DNA from: JBJEDU01 sp051872395
GTDB lineage: Bacteria > Bacillota_I > Bacilli_A > RFN20 > CAG-826
Length of the DNA stretch: 58,331 bases
Assembly (NCBI GenBank): GCA_051872395.1
Contig: JBJEDU010000001.1
Span: forward strand, 1-58,331
Direction of reading: 5' to 3'
Below are positions 1-9,404 of this stretch, in pieces. Position numbers and translations under genes: made by a program. Below the pieces are notes generated by a model that worked only from the letters and a program-made list of their open reading frames with translations, had not been told where the DNA came from and did not search any database. Position 1 is the first letter of the stretch, and every line of letters starts with the position of its first letter.

Positions 1-3
1 TGT

Positions 4-1194
4 ATGCACGCACGAGAGTTGTTAGATAAAATTTTAACATCTTATTCAGTAGGTCGTTATTGCAAAAAACACAATATTGATAAGAAGACAAAAACATCCT
101 TATTAAACGAAGGAACCAATTACTTTTATTTCGTCATTAGATTTATTGCTGTATGTTCTATTTTTGTCTTTTTAGCGGATATATTAAATTTATTATTTAC
201 TCATCCTTTTTATGATGCCCTTGATAAGGTTGATTTAATTGGACACATTTTTATATTTTCTTCTCATTGTTTATTTTTCCTTTGTTCTATATTGTTTTTT
301 GTTTTATCGATGTTTAAACATGGCGATAAATACAAACATAACACGGTAGTGTGTTATTATTTCACTTTGCTTTTAAGCATTATTATTTTCAAAGTTGGTC
401 TTGCAATAGATTCTGATAGTGCAAATTCAGTCTTTTATAGTGGCTATATCATCTTAGCGATTTTAGCGGCTTTCCCTTTATTATCTACTTGGCCATTTGC
501 CATTTATAGCTATGTATTTTTTATTACCTTCTTGGTATTTTCTTTACCAATCTTTCAAAGTACTTTTGAATATCAAGAAGTTATTATCTCTTTAGCGCTT
601 ATTATTACTTCATCCTTCTTTAGAACTCATTATTTTGTTAATTTTTATAAGAAGTTTGAACTCGAACAAAAGAATTGCGCGTTATCGCTGGAAGCAAAGA
701 CTGATATTTTAACTAACGCTTTTAACCGACGCGCGTTAAATTCTTTCGCTGAAACAGAAGTTGCACCTTTAAAAGGAAGCGATGACTTAATTTCTATTTT
801 ATTTTTTGACATCGACGATTTTAAAATTTATAACGATAAATATTCATATGAAATTGGTGATGAAGTACTTAAAAAAGTATCAAACACAATTAAAGACTTA
901 ATTACCGACAATGAAAATATTCATTTCTTCCGTTTTGGTGGTGATGAATTCGTTTTAGTTTTTGTTAATCTTGATGAATCGTTCATTCGTTTCTTTATTT
1001 CTCATTTCTTAAAAACCATTAGAAAAATTAAACTCAATGAAGCAGGTATTACCATTTCTGTTGGATGCACTACATCAACTTTAAATGACGATTATAATTT
1101 CTTTAATCATCTAGCGTTAAGTAGCGAAAAGATGCATGTTATAAAACAAAGTGGAAAAGACCACGCATTATTTAATGATGAAATCATTGAATAA
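4..1194 (+). CDS. Membrane-bound diguanylate cyclase (GGDEF)
   Basis: Predicted to make cyclic di-GMP from two GTP at the inner face of the membrane. The N-terminal half carries about six hydrophobic segments (roughly residues 40-65, 80-104, 114-135, 145-160, 163-184, 192-206). The C-terminal GGDEF domain begins near 232; it keeps the metal-binding DIDDF at 269-273 and an intact GGDEF at 312-316. No RxxD inhibitory site is visible just before the GGDEF motif, so simple product inhibition is unlikely. The frame is open to the window edge, so the true start may lie upstream. It converges on the 12-gene surface operon that ends at 1197, only 2 bases away. This makes it a plausible source of the c-di-GMP read by the riboswitch at 17790-17869. 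Confidence 0.9.
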   Translation: MHARELLDKILTSYSVGRYCKKHNIDKKTKTSLLNEGTNYFYFVIRFIAVCSIFVFLADILNLLFTHPFYDALDKVDLIGHIFIFSSHCLFFLCSILFFVLSMFKHGDKYKHNTVVCYYFTLLLSIIIFKVGLAIDSDSANSVFYSGYIILAILAAFPLLSTWPFAIYSYVFFITFLVFSLPIFQSTFEYQEVIISLALIITSSFFRTHYFVNFYKKFELEQKNCALSLEAKTDILTNAFNRRALNSFAETEVAPLKGSDDLISILFFDIDDFKIYNDKYSYEIGDEVLKKVSNTIKDLITDNENIHFFRFGGDEFVLVFVNLDESFIRFFISHFLKTIRKIKLNEAGITISVGCTTSTLNDDYNFFNHLALSSEKMHVIKQSGKDHALFNDEIIE

Positions 1195-1196
1195 TT

Positions 1197-4100
1197 TTAT
1201 CTATTAACTTCTTCTTTAATTAACTTTATAAGAGCGTTGATATCACAAGGCTCTTTGAAATAATAACCTTGCATTGAAAATCTATTATTTTTGTTTTCTT
1301 CAAGAAGCATATCAACTTCAATTCTTTGTTCAACACCAACGATACAAAGACTAATATTATTTTCTTTTGCGGTTTTAATTAAATTATTGATTGTTAATAA
1401 ACTATCTTTGTTATTGATGATTTCATTCATCATTGAACGTTGTAATTTGACTTCAGAGAAGCCTAAATCTTTCAACTGTTCGATAGTGAAATATTTACCA
1501 CTATATTGGTCGCAACTCATCAATATACCAATCGAAGTAAATTTCTTGGAATATTGTTTGATCATATCATAATTTTCATATATTTCTTTTTCGTTAATTT
1601 CAAAGACTAAGAAGTTTTTAGGAATACGAGTTTCAAGTAGTAAAGCTTCAGTCTTATAGACAAAATTAGTGTCAAAAAAATATGATGTATCAGTGTTGAT
1701 GGATAAATGTCTAAATCCTGCAGTTTTAAATAACGCTAAACCGTAGTTTTTATATAAATCAGCAATGTAATTAATTAAGAAGTCAGTAATTAAGTAAATA
1801 CGATTATGTTTTTTAGCGACATTGATTAATTCTAAAGTATTGAGGATGACATTAGAGTATTCATCTTTAATTCTAAGTAGTAATTCTGCTGATAAAATGG
1901 AAAGGTTTTTACTATCAAAAGATGGGAATAATTTAACTTCTAATGAATGTGAAGAAATCGCAGTATCTAAAACATCGAGAATGAAATCATCGCGATAGGA
2001 TTTTCTAATATAATTGGTATCTAAGAATATCACTTCGCCAATATTGAGATTATTGATGTCTTGATATAAATAATTCTCAATTCTTCTAATAAAATCAGAG
2101 GAAGTGGTTAAATCATCAGGATATTTAAATACGGCAATTTTATTTTTAATATCCGCATATGAATTATCATAATAATTAATATTTCGACTTAGTGATGAGA
2201 TTTTTTCGATGATATCAAGTGTGTCAGTGCGGCTTCTTTCATTTAATATGAAAGCGAATATTTCGTTTTTATAGAAATATAAATTATCTTTAATATAATT
2301 ATCAAATTTCAAAGAATCTAAAAATCTTTGCACTAACATGTTATATTTTTCTTCACCATTTTCGCTTATAAATTCTTTCGCTCCATAAATTTTATAAATG
2401 ATGACATTACCTTTAGATTTGGAAATAAATAAGTTATTTAATCGATCAACAAATGAATAATATGAATTGATGAAATATTCTTTGTTATATCTTTCAAATG
2501 TCTGATCTTTTTGGTCGACTGTTTCAAGTAGTAATCTCGCTGAGATATCATCTTTAACAGTCAAATCCATTCTCGTTAAGAATGTATGCTCTCCAAATGT
2601 GGAAATTTTACGATTACCAGTAATTAATGGACAATCTTTACATGGTTCATCTAAACCATAAATTTCTTTATAACATTTACCATTTAATTTAATATCGCGT
2701 TTATAATCCTTTAATGCGTTAGAAATAAATATTAAATCAAATGTTTCTTTGTTAATTAAATATAAATGATAGTTGGTTAATGATAGAATTAATTCAATTC
2801 TTTTTCTGGAATTAATTAAATCTAAATATTGAGTTTTAGTAATAATATAATTGCTTAAAAGCAAAGAAATATTAGTTAATGCTTGTCTTTGATAGGAGTT
2901 TAAAGGTGCGCTATTAGAGAAGGAAATGAAATAAATAAATCCGAATATTTTATTGTGTCTTCTAAATATTTGGAAAAATCCAGAACGCACACCAGCTTGG
3001 TCTAAATATGGTTTGAGTGAGAGATTGATTTTATCACTTTCTGAGAAATAATATGAACAATCATCATCCATTGCCTCTACTAAAGAGGAAATAAAGTTTT
3101 TATCGATTCTTTCTCCTTCATTAAATAAATGTTTGTCTTTATTTAAACGAACATTGTTTTGATTAATCATTTGATATGAATATTGATTAATTTCACAAAT
3201 TCCTGAATTTTCAAAACCTAAATAAGTTAATACCTTTCTTATTAATAAATTAATTTTGTCATTTTCAAAAATGGTATTTTCTTGAATATCATCAAATGAA
3301 CCAATTTGGAATTCTTCAACGATAGAAGAATAGAAACTAATATCACTGACCTCGTTAGCGACAATTAATTTATCTTCGTGATTAGGTAAATAGAAATTAA
3401 TAGGATTATTTTGTCGAGAAATATAATCAATGTCAGAAATTATATTATCCATTGTTGAATATGGGTAAATAGATATAGAAATGGTTGGAGAATATAGTTT
3501 TAAATTGACAGAATCCATTTCTTTTACCACACCTTGTTTAAAAAATAAATTCACTTGTTCTTTTAATTTAGATATCGAATCAATGCTTGGTAAATAAACT
3601 AAAAAGTTATTAGTGGCAACATCTAAACCAATTAATATTCCATCGTAATTAAATATTTCTTGAATGATGTTTATAATGTCTTCATTATTTACTAATGTCG
3701 CGTATTTAAAAGGTGGATAAGTAATTTTTAAAAGAGCGTTATGAAAAGAAGCACTGATAGTGATAATGCGTTTAATATTATCTTTTAAAGAGTCATAAGT
3801 TATTACGTGATTTTCTTCATCGATATATTCTAAATCGATATTAGTGTAATTACCGATTTGATTAACAGTAATAACTTTTTTATTTTTTTCGATTTCATCG
3901 ATAATATCGTTAAGTTGCTTAAATTCTTCGATTTGTTCGTTATTGTAACGATTAATTTTTCTATCGAGATGATTGATACCCATCAATGTCTTTTTTGTAT
4001 TTTTAAAAATATCATTATAGGAAAGATTACCAAAGAACAAACAATATATTACTAATAAGGAAATAGTCAAAATCGCTAAAGTAGTGGTAGAAACATTAAA

Positions 4101-4250
4101 GAAATATTTCAAACTAGAATTTAATTTAGAAGAAATAACATAAGCGATTGATGAAGCAATTAATAAAACAATTAACGCTCCTCCGACAATAGAAAGAATA
4201 ATAAATATTTGTTTGAATGATGTTTTCTTTTTCTCTTTGACTGTTTTCAT
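1197..4250 (-). CDS. Large membrane GGDEF/EAL-derived protein with degenerate EAL domain
   Basis: Last gene of the long minus-strand operon, overlapping the stop of the gene before it by 4 bases. Two membrane segments lie at about 13-37 and 47-70. They are followed by a GAF/PAS-like middle part with a Cys cluster (CYKEIYGLDEPCKDCPL), a GGDEF-like domain without a GGDEF motif, and an EAL-like domain from about 755. The EAL site is only partly kept: AELLLR fits ExLxR, and the Asn of SINTD and the Glu of FEINE remain. The usual DDFG reads CDQYSG and the usual AEGVE reads IVGVE, so metal- and base-contributing acids are missing. I infer a c-di-GMP sensor or effector, not an enzyme. A second substrate or residual activity cannot be excluded. 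Confidence 0.8.
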   Translation of the reverse strand: MKTVKEKKKTSFKQIFIILSIVGGALIVLLIASSIAYVISSKLNSSLKYFFNVSTTTLAILTISLLVIYCLFFGNLSYNDIFKNTKKTLMGINHLDRKINRYNNEQIEEFKQLNDIIDEIEKNKKVITVNQIGNYTNIDLEYIDEENHVITYDSLKDNIKRIITISASFHNALLKITYPPFKYATLVNNEDIINIIQEIFNYDGILIGLDVATNNFLVYLPSIDSISKLKEQVNLFFKQGVVKEMDSVNLKLYSPTISISIYPYSTMDNIISDIDYISRQNNPINFYLPNHEDKLIVANEVSDISFYSSIVEEFQIGSFDDIQENTIFENDKINLLIRKVLTYLGFENSGICEINQYSYQMINQNNVRLNKDKHLFNEGERIDKNFISSLVEAMDDDCSYYFSESDKINLSLKPYLDQAGVRSGFFQIFRRHNKIFGFIYFISFSNSAPLNSYQRQALTNISLLLSNYIITKTQYLDLINSRKRIELILSLTNYHLYLINKETFDLIFISNALKDYKRDIKLNGKCYKEIYGLDEPCKDCPLITGNRKISTFGEHTFLTRMDLTVKDDISARLLLETVDQKDQTFERYNKEYFINSYYSFVDRLNNLFISKSKGNVIIYKIYGAKEFISENGEEKYNMLVQRFLDSLKFDNYIKDNLYFYKNEIFAFILNERSRTDTLDIIEKISSLSRNINYYDNSYADIKNKIAVFKYPDDLTTSSDFIRRIENYLYQDINNLNIGEVIFLDTNYIRKSYRDDFILDVLDTAISSHSLEVKLFPSFDSKNLSILSAELLLRIKDEYSNVILNTLELINVAKKHNRIYLITDFLINYIADLYKNYGLALFKTAGFRHLSINTDTSYFFDTNFVYKTEALLLETRIPKNFLVFEINEKEIYENYDMIKQYSKKFTSIGILMSCDQYSGKYFTIEQLKDLGFSEVKLQRSMMNEIINNKDSLLTINNLIKTAKENNISLCIVGVEQRIEVDMLLEENKNNRFSMQGYYFKEPCDINALIKLIKEEVNR

Positions 4251-5116
4251 AATTTTGCTCCTTGATAAGTTGAATCCTTTATAGTTAATTGCATGATTTT
4301 AAAATACATATTTTGATAAACGTTACTTGTGCCATTTACATCTTTGACATAACATTCATTTTCTGAATCATAAGAATAAAAAGTATCACTTGAAGATGAA
4401 AATTCAAAGGTGAATGCTACATAATAAGTTTCATTTGCTGTTAATCCACTTCGATACATTAAATTCTTTTTATCAAAGATATTTTCTGATGAATAATCAA
4501 AGTAATCAGTATTAGAATTAGAGGTTAAAAATGTTTGAAGATTGTCTTTTGCATTACTTGCGGTATAAGGCTCTGACACATAGATGTTAATCGCTTCTGC
4601 AAAATTAATTTCTCTTCCTTTATCATCGAGCTTGGACACTATTTGTTCAACAGGCGTGGATGTTGTAGGTATTTCTTTTTCAGTTGTCAAGTTTCCGGAA
4701 ATAAATGATTCAATAGTTAATGAAAAATCATAACTTGAAGAGTATTCACCTTTAAATTGAATCAAAAAAGAGAACTTAGTGTTTGGAAGTAACTCTTCCA
4801 TCTTAAAAACGTTCTTTTGATTTTCAAGATTTACAAGAGTGAAATTTGAAATTTCTGCGCTATCATTATAATCGCTTGGTAATGTAGGCATAGTGAAAGA
4901 ATCTAAACTATTGTAACCTTTAAATTTATTATTTTCTTCATCGTAATTATCGTTTAAATAATAGAGTTTTGCTTTAATATTGCCTAAAGTAACGAATTCT
5001 TGCTCAATATTTCTTTGACTTAAACCAATAAACCAGGCAAAAGAAAGTGATAGTCCAGTAAATAATAGACATATCAATGAATAAATAACTGATAAGACAA
5101 TCTTTTTCTTTTTCAT
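4247..5116 (-). CDS. Secreted protein with SipW-type signal (AWF)
   Basis: A short basic N-terminus is followed by a hydrophobic stretch and an AWF motif at residues 27-29, the same register as in four other proteins of this locus. In TasA/camelysin proteins of Bacillus this is where the SipW signal peptidase acts, so I predict export and cleavage by the SipW-like enzyme at 10955. The mature part is Ser/Thr/Asn-rich with beta-strand character and no transmembrane anchor or sorting motif. It lies 4 bases after the large secreted protein and overlaps the degenerate GGDEF/EAL gene. It lacks the C-terminal LEG motif of the TasA-like members, so it may be a minor or tip component. I do not recognise a named family. 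Confidence 0.75.
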   Translation of the reverse strand: MKKKKIVLSVIYSLICLLFTGLSLSFAWFIGLSQRNIEQEFVTLGNIKAKLYYLNDNYDEENNKFKGYNSLDSFTMPTLPSDYNDSAEISNFTLVNLENQKNVFKMEELLPNTKFSFLIQFKGEYSSSYDFSLTIESFISGNLTTEKEIPTTSTPVEQIVSKLDDKGREINFAEAINIYVSEPYTASNAKDNLQTFLTSNSNTDYFDYSSENIFDKKNLMYRSGLTANETYYVAFTFEFSSSSDTFYSYDSENECYVKDVNGTSNVYQNMYFKIMQLTIKDSTYQGAKL

Positions 5117-5120
5117 TCTT

Positions 5121-7736
5121 TTATACCTGCGTAATACTAATTGGTTCAGTAAACCCTTCGATAGAAACTGGAATTAAATAAACTCCACTTCCAGTAAAAG
5201 TATTTGAATCATCATGATATGTAATTTCAACAAATTTAGAAGATGAATAAGAAGTATTTTTCACCGTTCTATTTGCAGTAACATAATAATTATTTGGAAT
5301 AGTTTCAATGTATGGAAGATTGCTTCCGTTTTCCCCTCCATTATCAGAAGATACTTCTTCTGTTGAAGTTGAAATCATTTGTACACCTACTCGAGTTGAT
5401 GAATATGGATCCCAGTTGCTCCATCCACTTTCTTCGTTGTAGGTTGCAGTAGTGTTTGATGTTAAATAATCTACAGTTAAAGGACCAGCTTCATAGTTAC
5501 CTTTTGAATCAGAGAATGTAATTGTTAAATCTGTGATGTCTAGTCTATATGAACTGTCTCCCATATCATCATCATCAATTCCAATACAAATGTAAGGTGA
5601 ATATTTATTATCTCCAGAGAAAATACCAGAATTAAGTCCTAACAAGTCTGCTTTGAATCTAATCTTTTTATGTTTAACATCATATTTTTTATCACTTGAT
5701 ATATTATCAATACTATCGGTAATTTCATCATTTTTAAAATACACTTCACTGTTAATAATTGTATCATCTGTATACTCAACATCATTTTCGTCTACGATTG
5801 AACCATATAGGTCACTATAATTATTTCTTCCATTTATTATCGAGTTTGCCGCATATTGATTATTGCCATCTGAATCAGATTGGAATTGGAAGAAGTTATA
5901 ATAAATTATAATAATTTGACTTTGTTTTGCTCTTTTACCAAAAGCCCAAAGACCTAACAATAAATCATTATCGTAATCATCTTTATCGGTAAATAAACAA
6001 TAATCAAATTCTATTGTCGCATAGAAATTTTGACTAGATAAAAGAGAATTAAAAAATCCTCCACCAGAAGTATCAGCAGTTGAACACCAAACACCAATCG
6101 CATTAGAAAGTGAACAAGATGTGTATCCATTATTAATATACCAGTTGCTGTTTCCTCTTGTTCCTCCGATAGATGAACTAAATCCATCAGTGAAGCTTAA
6201 TATTTTTTGAACAGTGCTTGGATCTTCATTTTCTTCCATAGAATTTATACTATATTCTGCAGTTGAAAGATTAATTCCGTGGTCATTTCCAGTTGAACTA
6301 CCAAATAATTTGATTTGTTCTTCTTTGTTATCATTTATTGAACCACCTTGGGTTTTATATATATCTTTTGTAATATAATTTGGATAACCAGAATTAGTGA
6401 ATCCCGCATCTGTCGAACTATAATAATTTGATGTTGTTAATAAAACATAGGAAAATCCGCTTTTTGAGTATTCATTTGGAGTGAAGTATTCTCTAGATAA
6501 TGAAGAGTTGTTATCATCTTCAATTCTTCTACCCACTAATAATGAATTACTTCTAAATGGCTTACCATTTGCACTTATTTTTGATTCGTTTTTAACACCG
6601 ATATAATCAGCGACACCTTCTAAATGACCGACCACTAATCCGGCATATGTCACATGGTTATTATTTGTATAAATATCTCCATTAGAATTAGACCCTGATT
6701 TTAAAGTGCCAGGATTCAATATTCTTTTGTATGTTTTTGAATAGTCACTTTTAATGACGATTACTTGATTTTCTAAACAAAATTTGATTCTTTCAACCAT
6801 ATAATTGGTTAATCGATAATCTGGATTACTACTATCATTAGTGATATTTACCACTCCAGAAGTTGATATTTCGATAGTGAAGTAATAGTTGCTTTCAGTA
6901 AATGATGATAAATCATCTGCGACTTTTAAAGTGTACACAAATGAGGAGGTGGTTTCTCCAACACTTTCACTAGTTTTTTCAATAGATAAGATACCTGTTT
7001 TATTTGAAACGACGTTACAAACATATTCATTTGGCCAATTCGATATCGTCATTGAGAATGATGAACCTGCACCATATCCATTTTTAAGAGTGGTTTCATC
7101 TTCGATAGTGTCTGGTTCCAATACTATTTCAACATTGTCCAAAGATGAATTTCTTAATGGATTTAAATCTAATAAATCAGATGTATATTTTCCAATAGAA
7201 TATGTCATGCTGTCGCTTTTTGCGACTGTCACTTTTGGAGCGTCTAATATAAAGTTTTTGATGGTCGCACCAGAAGAAACAAAGCCAAAGAAACCGACAT
7301 CACTCGTATCTAAACCGAATATTTCTCCTTCATCAGTAAAAGTTATCGTATGACCTGCGCCATCAAAGGTTGAATAAAATGGTGTATGTTCATTTCCTAT
7401 TGGCGCCATTTGGGAAATCAAACTAATATCGCTACCAAGTTTATAATAATCACTTGAGGAAGATAGACCCATATTGACTATTTTTGCAAACATTTTCAAT
7501 TCATATTCGTTATCAATCATATATGGATTTTCACTTGTGCCATCCCCTATTGTGGCAGCGTCATCAACATTTCCATCATTATCTAAAATGAATAGATTAG
7601 TTAAATTTCCACTGACATCAACTTTTATCTTTTGTTCCTCTAATGTTTTATATAATGAAAGAGTGGAAACGAGCATAGAAAAAGATAAAGTGCCAATTAT
7701 CATTGATAAATATGGTAATAATCTTTTCTTTTTCAT
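5121..7736 (-). CDS. Large secreted adhesin-like protein
   Basis: About 871 residues. I chose the second Met because the AAGGAAA ribosome site lies about 10 bases before it. That choice also puts an aromatic residue (SLY, 27-29) in the same register as the AWF motif of its neighbours. After the export signal comes a GTSENPYMIDNEYEL segment and GSDISL, the kind of repeat start seen in GLUG-type or beta-helix surface proteins. A long Ser/Asn/Asp-rich beta region follows. No LPxTG motif or C-terminal membrane anchor is visible. It sits between two other secreted proteins with 4 to 20 base gaps. It is probably the largest displayed element of the system, perhaps the adhesive part; ligand unknown. 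Confidence 0.75.
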   Translation of the reverse strand: MKKKRLLPYLSMIIGTLSFSMLVSTLSLYKTLEEQKIKVDVSGNLTNLFILDNDGNVDDAATIGDGTSENPYMIDNEYELKMFAKIVNMGLSSSSDYYKLGSDISLISQMAPIGNEHTPFYSTFDGAGHTITFTDEGEIFGLDTSDVGFFGFVSSGATIKNFILDAPKVTVAKSDSMTYSIGKYTSDLLDLNPLRNSSLDNVEIVLEPDTIEDETTLKNGYGAGSSFSMTISNWPNEYVCNVVSNKTGILSIEKTSESVGETTSSFVYTLKVADDLSSFTESNYYFTIEISTSGVVNITNDSSNPDYRLTNYMVERIKFCLENQVIVIKSDYSKTYKRILNPGTLKSGSNSNGDIYTNNNHVTYAGLVVGHLEGVADYIGVKNESKISANGKPFRSNSLLVGRRIEDDNNSSLSREYFTPNEYSKSGFSYVLLTTSNYYSSTDAGFTNSGYPNYITKDIYKTQGGSINDNKEEQIKLFGSSTGNDHGINLSTAEYSINSMEENEDPSTVQKILSFTDGFSSSIGGTRGNSNWYINNGYTSCSLSNAIGVWCSTADTSGGGFFNSLLSSQNFYATIEFDYCLFTDKDDYDNDLLLGLWAFGKRAKQSQIIIIYYNFFQFQSDSDGNNQYAANSIINGRNNYSDLYGSIVDENDVEYTDDTIINSEVYFKNDEITDSIDNISSDKKYDVKHKKIRFKADLLGLNSGIFSGDNKYSPYICIGIDDDDMGDSSYRLDITDLTITFSDSKGNYEAGPLTVDYLTSNTTATYNEESGWSNWDPYSSTRVGVQMISTSTEEVSSDNGGENGSNLPYIETIPNNYYVTANRTVKNTSYSSSKFVEITYHDDSNTFTGSGVYLIPVSIEGFTEPISITQV

Positions 7737-7756
7737 TTTTATCATTTCCTTTCTTT

Positions 7757-8656
7757 TTATTTAATTTCTTGATCAGACAATAAGAACGAGCCAACTATAT
7801 TTAATGAAAAATTAATCGATCCATTTTCTTTGATGTAAGGAAAATAGACGAAGGGATTTAAATATAAAGAATACGCTTTCGCTAAGGCATAACATTCTTT
7901 TTGTTTATCATCGACTGTTATTGTATTGGGGTTTCCAATAATTTGTGTATTGTCTTCAGTAACTTTAATAGTGTTAGGCAAACTTTCATAACTACTTGGA
8001 TCGCTATTTGTTAATGCTTTTAAATTATCATCCGCGTAAGTTTCGCCATTATAATCTTTCAATAATTCAATTTTGTTTTTATTAATAGTGTCCTCTATTG
8101 AATTTATTTTTATTAGTTCATCTGGGATGTTGCTTCCATTTATTTCGATGCTTAAAGATGCGTTAAGATACGCTGAGAAGTATGGCTTAATAAAAATAAA
8201 TTCAATGAATGCAAAATGGAAAAATTCATTTTTTAATGTATAGGTGGTATCACTTAGCGAAGAGAAATCATCATATTCATAAATGTATGACATGACAGTG
8301 TTATTAAAAAATTCATAACTTAAATTTGAGAAATTAATTGTTAATGTTCCAGTAGAAGAATCACTTATTTCACTGCCATCAACATAAATTTTTCCGTTTT
8401 CAACCGTTTTAGAAACGTGATTTGCTTTTAATTCATCTCCTAATAAATTTTGATTGAGACGACTATTAGTATTATCAGTAGGATTTTCTTTTAATAAATA
8501 AATGTTTGTTTTGATTGTTAATGGATAATCACCAGTGGTGATAATAATATCGTTATATATTGGATTTGAAAGCCAAGACAAAGAAAAAGTAATAGTCAAA
8601 GTTGACAAGACACAAAGAGATAATAAAGTTGAAACAACTAATTTTCTTTTCTTCAT
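7757..8656 (-). CDS. Secreted protein with SipW-type signal (SWL)
   Basis: The signal region MKKRKLVVST is followed by a hydrophobic core and SLSWLS, placing SWL at 27-29 in the fixed register used by the AWF proteins here. A good ribosome site (AAAGGAAAG) precedes the ATG. The mature protein is about 270 residues, beta-rich, with no anchor and no recognised domain. It is 11 bases upstream of the large adhesin-like gene and 22 bases downstream of the nucleosidase-like gene. It has no C-terminal LEG signature, so it groups with the product at 4247 as an accessory exported component. Function is inferred only from the signal and the context. Confidence 0.75.
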   Translation of the reverse strand: MKKRKLVVSTLLSLCVLSTLTITFSLSWLSNPIYNDIIITTGDYPLTIKTNIYLLKENPTDNTNSRLNQNLLGDELKANHVSKTVENGKIYVDGSEISDSSTGTLTINFSNLSYEFFNNTVMSYIYEYDDFSSLSDTTYTLKNEFFHFAFIEFIFIKPYFSAYLNASLSIEINGSNIPDELIKINSIEDTINKNKIELLKDYNGETYADDNLKALTNSDPSSYESLPNTIKVTEDNTQIIGNPNTITVDDKQKECYALAKAYSLYLNPFVYFPYIKENGSINFSLNIVGSFLLSDQEIK

Positions 8657-8678
8657 TTTTGCTTTCCTTTATTTATTT

Positions 8679-9404
8679 TTAAATGATGTGTTCAGTAGAT
8701 ATTTCTCCAATGGATGCAATCGTGGCTTTACCGACAGTGATGAATGTTTTTAATATTTCTAAGTATTTATTAACATCGATGTTTTCGTTCAATTTTCCTT
8801 CCACAACTTTGATGCTGATGAAAGGAATAGAATAAAGAGTGGATATAATTGAAACCGCTCCAACAGTGGAGTCACATATTAAAGATGAAGATAAACCATC
8901 GATGATATTATCTTTATTTTCTTTTAATAATTTCTTTTTATCTTCTTCGCTTTCGACATTTATTTCACTGACGAGATGAAGGTCTTTAAAAGATAATTTA
9001 TTAAAGCATGATAAGAATGTCTCAGTTAAAGATGGATCAATATCGATTCGATATGGAATTGAAGGACATTCATTAGTCTTCACTTTTTTCTCTTTGGAAT
9101 AATTTAATCCATACATATATGTCGATTTCGTGTATGTTACTGTGTTGAACGCTAAATCGTCAGTTAAAGCAAAACACTTTCCAACATTGATGATGAGATT
9201 GATGTATTCTTTTGAAACGACATAAGATAAAACAGAAGATAATAAGGAAGTTCCATAAATATCATATAAAATGATAATTTTTTGATTGAAAATTGTTCCT
9301 CTTACTAGTGGATAAGTATTAAAAACTTTTTCTTCTTTTTTATCTCTTAAAGCACTTTCAAAGTAGATGATATCGTCATGGGTATTTCCAAGAATGAGAA
9401 TCAT
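8679..9404 (-). CDS. Nucleosidase-fold (MTAN/PNP-like) protein, active site changed
   Basis: The strand order and the block CDSTVGAVSIISTLYSIPFI resemble the nucleoside phosphorylase/MTA-SAH nucleosidase fold (DMEGAA...VPFVVVR in MTAN). However, the catalytic Glu of that block reads Thr, the SD catalytic pair reads EG, and the N-terminal GAM..E reads GNTHDD. The fold is supported by pattern only. If it is right, this is a binding protein or an enzyme with altered chemistry. It overlaps the EAL phosphodiesterase by 4 bases (ATGA) and uses an AAGGAG ribosome site inside it, so the two are translationally coupled. A role in binding nucleotides derived from c-di-GMP is speculation. Confidence 0.55.
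   Translation of the reverse strand: MILILGNTHDDIIYFESALRDKKEEKVFNTYPLVRGTIFNQKIIILYDIYGTSLLSSVLSYVVSKEYINLIINVGKCFALTDDLAFNTVTYTKSTYMYGLNYSKEKKVKTNECPSIPYRIDIDPSLTETFLSCFNKLSFKDLHLVSEINVESEEDKKKLLKENKDNIIDGLSSSLICDSTVGAVSIISTLYSIPFISIKVVEGKLNENIDVNKYLEILKTFITVGKATIASIGEISTEHII

Noticed and set aside
6889..7353. 154-residue plus-strand frame within the large exported protein gene.
   Set aside because: Antisense to a well-supported gene, no ribosome site and no domain.
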